Shown piece after piece: positions 59,929-64,000 of a stretch of DNA of 64,000 nt (position 1 is its first letter; each line of letters begins with the position of its first letter). The notes beneath the pieces are model-generated. The model searched no databases, had not been told where the DNA came from, and worked only from the letters and a program-made list of their open reading frames with translations. The translations under genes were made by a program, and so were the position numbers. The DNA is taken from the NCBI GenBank assembly GCA_029531795.1, contig JAPEIS010000007.1, positions 2,294,001-2,358,000 of the forward strand. Reading direction: 5' to 3'. The stretch is from Sclerotinia nivalis. Taxonomy: Eukaryota; Ascomycota; Leotiomycetes; Helotiales; Sclerotiniaceae.

Positions 59929-61743
59929 CTATTCTAAAAATGTGAAAAGATTTGTATGCAATATGTTCATCGCGCGTGTGGCTTCGTAAGCATCTATGAC
60001 ACAAGATATATTGATCTCACTCGCCCCTGAATGTCGCTTGTTAGTTGTCGAATCGATGCATGGGACGGAGATTCTGAATTTACCCTGAGATATCATTTCG
60101 ATATTGACGTTGTTTTCTCCTAGGGTAGAAAACATTTTGCCGGCAATTCCGACCATATTTTTCATTTCCGATCCAACCAAACTGAGGATGGCCATTTCAC
60201 TAAGGATACTTACTTCGCCGCACTCTTGAAGCTCCGCTTTGGTCCGCTGCATATCTTCTGCGGCGATGTGCGCCGAATGAACGGCCATGGAAACATGGAC
60301 CTCACTGGTAGAAATAAGATCAACAGAAATCTGCCGATTGTCTAGTATAGAAAACACCTTGGCGAAGAACCCGTGCGAAATCGATCTTTTGTTCGAGTGT
60401 ACGTTGATGACGGATATCTTGTCCTTGATAGTAACGGCTGTAGGGCGCTTGGGCGTCTTTTTCAAGTCTACATGACTTGGGCTTCTGGTATGGGTATGCT
60501 GTGAAGGTTCTAATATAGGATCAGGTAAAATGATTGTGCCATTTCCTCGCGGGTTCTTAACATTCTTAATTCGGATCCTGATGGGTGGGGTCGCTCGAAT
60601 TACTTGGTCCATAGTCAAGTGATGGATGACCTCGGAACCATAGAACGTCAATTCTGCTGCTTCGGATGGTGTTATAGTGGACAAAAGTCGCGCGGTTGGC
60701 ACTTTCGAGGGATCTGCAGTAAATATGCCATCAACTTCTTTCCATACCTGCAATTCTTCCGCCGCGACTCCAACAGCCACTAATGCCGCGCAGAGATCTG
60801 TATATCCTCGTCCAATTTCTCCATCCATTAAACCACCCGGTACAGTTCCGAAATATCCAGTAATAATAGGCACTCTGTTCCGACAAGCGTCTATCTTCTC
60901 TTTTATTGCCACAGCCACGTCTCTGTAAAACTCTAAGTTCATTCCCTTCGGTGACTTGAAATGTATGGCGTCTGAGAGGTCTAGATATTCGGCATCAACT
61001 CCCTATAGACTATTGTAAGCACCGGGCAATTTAAAATATTTAATAAAGCCTACCCTATCTTGTAATAAAGCTGCGACAAATCTGCAGCTAAGTTTCTCTC
61101 CAAAGCTGACAAGGCGATCCTTCGATCTTGAATCGATTTCTAGGTGCCATCGTTCAACGGCTAATCGATATTCTCGTATCTCCTTACACTCCGTCTCAAT
61201 GTCCTTTGCCAGCTTTGAGGCTATAGCCTCATCCTGTATATGTGACTTCGCTGCCGCAATGTGATCGTCGCAGATAACATCCACCAGCCTTTCGTATTTG
61301 CTGGCCAAGCTCTTGTAGTGTTCTGAATCCGAGTCTTTCAAAGAATTGACTGATTGAAGGACACCGTGGATCTCTAATAATCTGTAAAGACCAGCATTAG
61401 TATATCCGCTCATGCGCAATTCTCTCCGGTTTTAAAGACCCTTACCGACTTGTTGTGCCCTCGACCTTCTTTCCAGTGCTCCTCGCGGAGCAGACAACTG
61501 CGATTCTATGATCTTTCAAGCTTGCACTGGAAGGCCAATTAGTTTCAGAATCGCTTTGACTGGCAATGTTCCACAATCCACCCACCGTACAATATCTTCT
61601 GCAATATTCACAGCGAATTTGCCCACACTTGTGCCACCAAACTTCTGTACTACCCAGCTTCGATGACTGTCATTGTGATTCAAAAAATTGGAAATTAACG
61701 GTGAAGCATCAACATGCCCGTTGCACTGAACTTCGGTTGTCAT
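59929..61743 (-). CDS. HOM3: Aspartate kinase Hom3 (aspartokinase)
   Basis: Phosphorylates L-aspartate, the first step to threonine, methionine and isoleucine. Four exons: 61586-61743, 61446-61526, 61054-61381 and 59929-61002 (546 residues). The amino-acid-kinase domain starts with VVQKFGGTSVGK (KFGG at about 34-37), then VVCSARS, and continues with FYRDVAVAIKEKI, ITGYFGTVPGG and GRGYTDLCAALVAVGV, which carry the substrate-binding residues. After the DGIFTADP and TFYGSEVIHHLT blocks come two ACT-type regulatory domains (from about 400), the site of threonine feedback in yeast. Two in-frame starts exist, 61743 and 61785; the shorter is chosen because yeast-like enzymes have a short leader. The terminus is AMNILHTNLFTFLE. 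Confidence 0.94.
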
Positions 61744-62892
61744 TGTCCAAAACTGCCAGTGGATAATTCCAATTGATTGCTGCAAGGTAAATTAGCTTTA
61801 AAATTGAAATAAATAACTGTGCTACTTTGAGGGAAAATGTAGAAAATATAAGTCTAGAAAAGTTTAGAGAATGATTTGAAAAGAGTCATACCAGAGATAT
61901 ATGTATAATTCGTTAGGAGAAACAATTATTTTCGAACCTGCATCGGCATCATATCGGACCCCAGTAATGCGGGACCAGTTCAGTCACGTCAGACCTACAA
62001 TTCAAGTTCTTTATCATTAGCGAGCCTTTAAGGAAAATAAATTGGAGCTAAGATAAGATTCATGGAGAAATTGGGAAATTGGAAAAAGGGGGAGAAGGTT
62101 GATTTTGAAGGCTGACCTGACATACATATAGTTATTAAATAATCTTGAGTATAGAGTAGACATTCGTCTGAGTTTATTGAGGTAGAGATGATATTGCGTG
62201 ATGTTATATCTTATTAGACTTAGATTAGACTTCTGGTTTTCACAAAGAGAATAATTAGTAATCGAGGAGCCTTCATTGATGTAACAAAACGCCAATCAGG
62301 TACCCCTTGTTGCGACTGTCTATTCATTGTCATTAGAAGAATGATAACTTGGAATAGTTTCCATCTAACAAGACAACAAGTAAATCATTCTTTATAGAGA
62401 AACAAATGATATCAACAAGAGTGTTGATACTTAGATTTTTGAGAAGGTTTTTGGTTCCTTGACGCTAGAAATTACTTGAAAGGACATTGTCACGAGGAAA
62501 GTTTTTAAGAACAGGTCAAGCAGTATTGAATCATAGATGGAAACCAATTTTTGTGCGTTTCCTTACTTATCACCATTATACCCCGTCATAGATAATTACA
62601 ATAGTAAAGCTACCCTTCACACGGGAAACGCCATACAACCCGATACTCCAAAGATGCTGAGCCAAATCCCTCAATAAATCAGCGAACACATACTCAAGTC
62701 GCCAGAGTAAGATAATCAAGACCATCCCAATTTTACACCTTAGGTATCCATCCATTCTACAGCCATTCGTATAATCGTTGGTCGTTAAAAAATCGTCCTT
62801 CCCTGTCACATTATCCAACCCCAAACCCTTGACCATCCATTACGCCTCGCTTTTGACCCAATTACTCAATATGTAGAGTTTCATTCAAAAAC
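61744..62892. other. Intergenic: HOM3 promoter and RFX1 3' region
   Basis: 1.1 kb, strongly AT-rich. No GCN4-like TGACTCA core was seen close to the HOM3 start. The frames at 62017-62295 and 62576-62836 (minus) are not gene-like. Confidence 0.4.
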
Positions 62893-64000
62893 TCAAGACA
62901 TGGATCCTTGTGATATAGCATGAAGAGAATTAGATTCCATCGATGCATGCCCATCATCTTGGACGAATCCATATTTTCCCATTGAAAACTCATCATCAGG
63001 TGTCCTCATTCCAATCCCACTATCATCATGACCAGCAGCTGCATTCATTGCAGCCTCTCTTGCAAGATCCATTGGCCGAGGACCTGAGACGCTCCGCTCA
63101 CCGTTCGCCCCACGCCCAAGAAATTCATCACTTCCACTACTGTATCGGCCTTCTTGCTGACTATTTCTTCGATTCGCTGTGGGGTTTTTAGGCATATCCC
63201 CTATCGTTCCTTGACTGGTTTCTCGCTGCATAAAGCCCCCTTGCTCTGCCATGAATGCAATCATCTCATCTATCCAACATTTAGTTACCCACCAAGCACC
63301 AAAGCTTTTCCCTTGGGCGATAGTAAGATCTCTCATCACAGCTGTACCAATCTTTTGGACACACCAAACTATTTCTGCATGTGTAGCATACGGAAATTTG
63401 GCAGGTAGCGAGAGAAGCATGTTTACCCAACGATCGAGAACATTTTCCGTAGTTGGGTCGGCATGGACGCTCGCTTGTCGTTGACGGCCCATGCGCGCAA
63501 CCATTTCTCCAAAAGCGGTTTGTCCTTCTATCTCCCACGACACCTCGCTAGGATCGAGAAGATCACGTAGTTCTGTTATCAAGAGATTAACTACGTCATC
63601 CATCCCTCGCGTAGGCACGCTTTCCGCAACCTTTCTTATGTTGACCATGGTTATAAAGTCCTCGTACATTGAATCACGATTGAAAGGATTGGACAGCATG
63701 TTTGCTGCAGCATGAGCAGTTAGATTCACTCTTAATTCTTTGTCCAAAAGGCTAGCAAAAGTCGTAGCCGGTCCGACTTTCGCCTCAATGACATGTGCCG
63801 GTTGGCCGTGGAATGAGTTTTGAATATGTGTAACTAGACGGTCGGAAATGTTGCGTAAAGTGTCCAAAACTACTTTAGGCACAACTTGAAGTGTCAGAGG
63901 TGCCACGACACGCATCATACTTTGGTACATAATAATATCGCACTGGTTAATCCACGGTGCAAGGGCTTTGTCGGCAAACAATTTTTGCACGGGCATCGTT
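62893..64000 (-). CDS. RFX1-type transcription repressor, C-terminal part (runs off the edge)
   Basis: Only the C-terminal 369 or so codons are inside the window; the frame is open to position 64000, so the winged-helix DNA-binding domain lies beyond. What is visible is the conserved RFX extension and dimerisation region: WINQCDIIMYQSMMRVVAPLTLQVVP near the edge, then VIEAKVGPATTFASLLDKELRVNLTAHAAANMLSNP, and the MARMGRQRQASVHADP block. A Gly/Ser/Arg-rich tail follows, with GDMPKNPTANRRNSQQEG and GHDDSGIGMRTPDDEFSMGKYGF. Fungal RFX1/CrgA-type proteins repress DNA-damage and morphogenesis genes. The assignment is firm; the 5' end is missing. Confidence 0.92.
   Translation of the reverse strand, partial: TMPVQKLFADKALAPWINQCDIIMYQSMMRVVAPLTLQVVPKVVLDTLRNISDRLVTHIQNSFHGQPAHVIEAKVGPATTFASLLDKELRVNLTAHAAANMLSNPFNRDSMYEDFITMVNIRKVAESVPTRGMDDVVNLLITELRDLLDPSEVSWEIEGQTAFGEMVARMGRQRQASVHADPTTENVLDRWVNMLLSLPAKFPYATHAEIVWCVQKIGTAVMRDLTIAQGKSFGAWWVTKCWIDEMIAFMAEQGGFMQRETSQGTIGDMPKNPTANRRNSQQEGRYSSGSDEFLGRGANGERSVSGPRPMDLAREAAMNAAAGHDDSGIGMRTPDDEFSMGKYGFVQDDGHASMESNSLHAISQGSMS

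Overview
This window is nuclear DNA of a filamentous ascomycete. Protein-coding genes are split by short introns (mostly 45-80 nt) with GTANGT-type donors, CTAAC/CTGAC-like branch sites and AG acceptors, and they are separated by AT-rich intergenic DNA. The gene set is typical of the Pezizomycotina (Zn2Cys6 regulator, Golgi pH regulator, AzgA-type purine permease, tuberin, RFX1). The overall look fits the Leotiomycetes (Botrytis/Sclerotinia-like), but the genus is an inference. All gene models below are hand-spliced; exon phases were checked to add up to whole codons.

Layout, left to right: a Zn2Cys6 transcription factor (1.8-4.7 kb); the mitochondrial m-AAA protease Afg3 (5.4-8.1 kb); a small hypothetical protein (9.3-9.6 kb); an Nrd1-like two-RRM protein with eight exons, one only 10 nt long (10.8-12.6 kb); an intronless Golgi pH regulator (13.3-15.0 kb); a divergent pair encoding the two halves of a Tm-1-like protein, UPF0261 and TIM-barrel (15.8-19.0 kb), the second carrying an inverted-repeat element in an unusually long intron; a divergent pair of the complex I assembly methyltransferase NDUFAF7/MidA and a PITSLRE-type CDK (20.1-23.7 kb); and a secreted Ser/Thr-rich membrane-anchored protein (24.2-25.1 kb).

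The middle section (25-34 kb) is the accessory part: a clearly broken O-methyltransferase, about 3 kb of gene-poor AT-rich DNA, and an amidase gene intact in every exon except for one 16-bp tandem duplication that shifts the frame. A strong foldback palindrome of about 296 bp lies just upstream of the amidase start.

Housekeeping genes resume at 34 kb: Kin17, SPT4 and POP8 (divergent), tuberin/TSC2 with a Rap-GAP domain and CSE1 (divergent), eIF3 subunit l, a universal-stress-protein-domain protein, an AzgA-like purine permease, aspartate kinase HOM3, and the C-terminal part of RFX1, which runs off the right edge.

No CRISPR array, rRNA or tRNA was recognised and no intact transposon was found. 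I did not find a convincing new multi-gene system. The most interesting items are the split Tm-1-like pair with its intronic element, the near-intact amidase, the foldback element with transition-type arm differences, and two introns that are stop-free and divisible by three.
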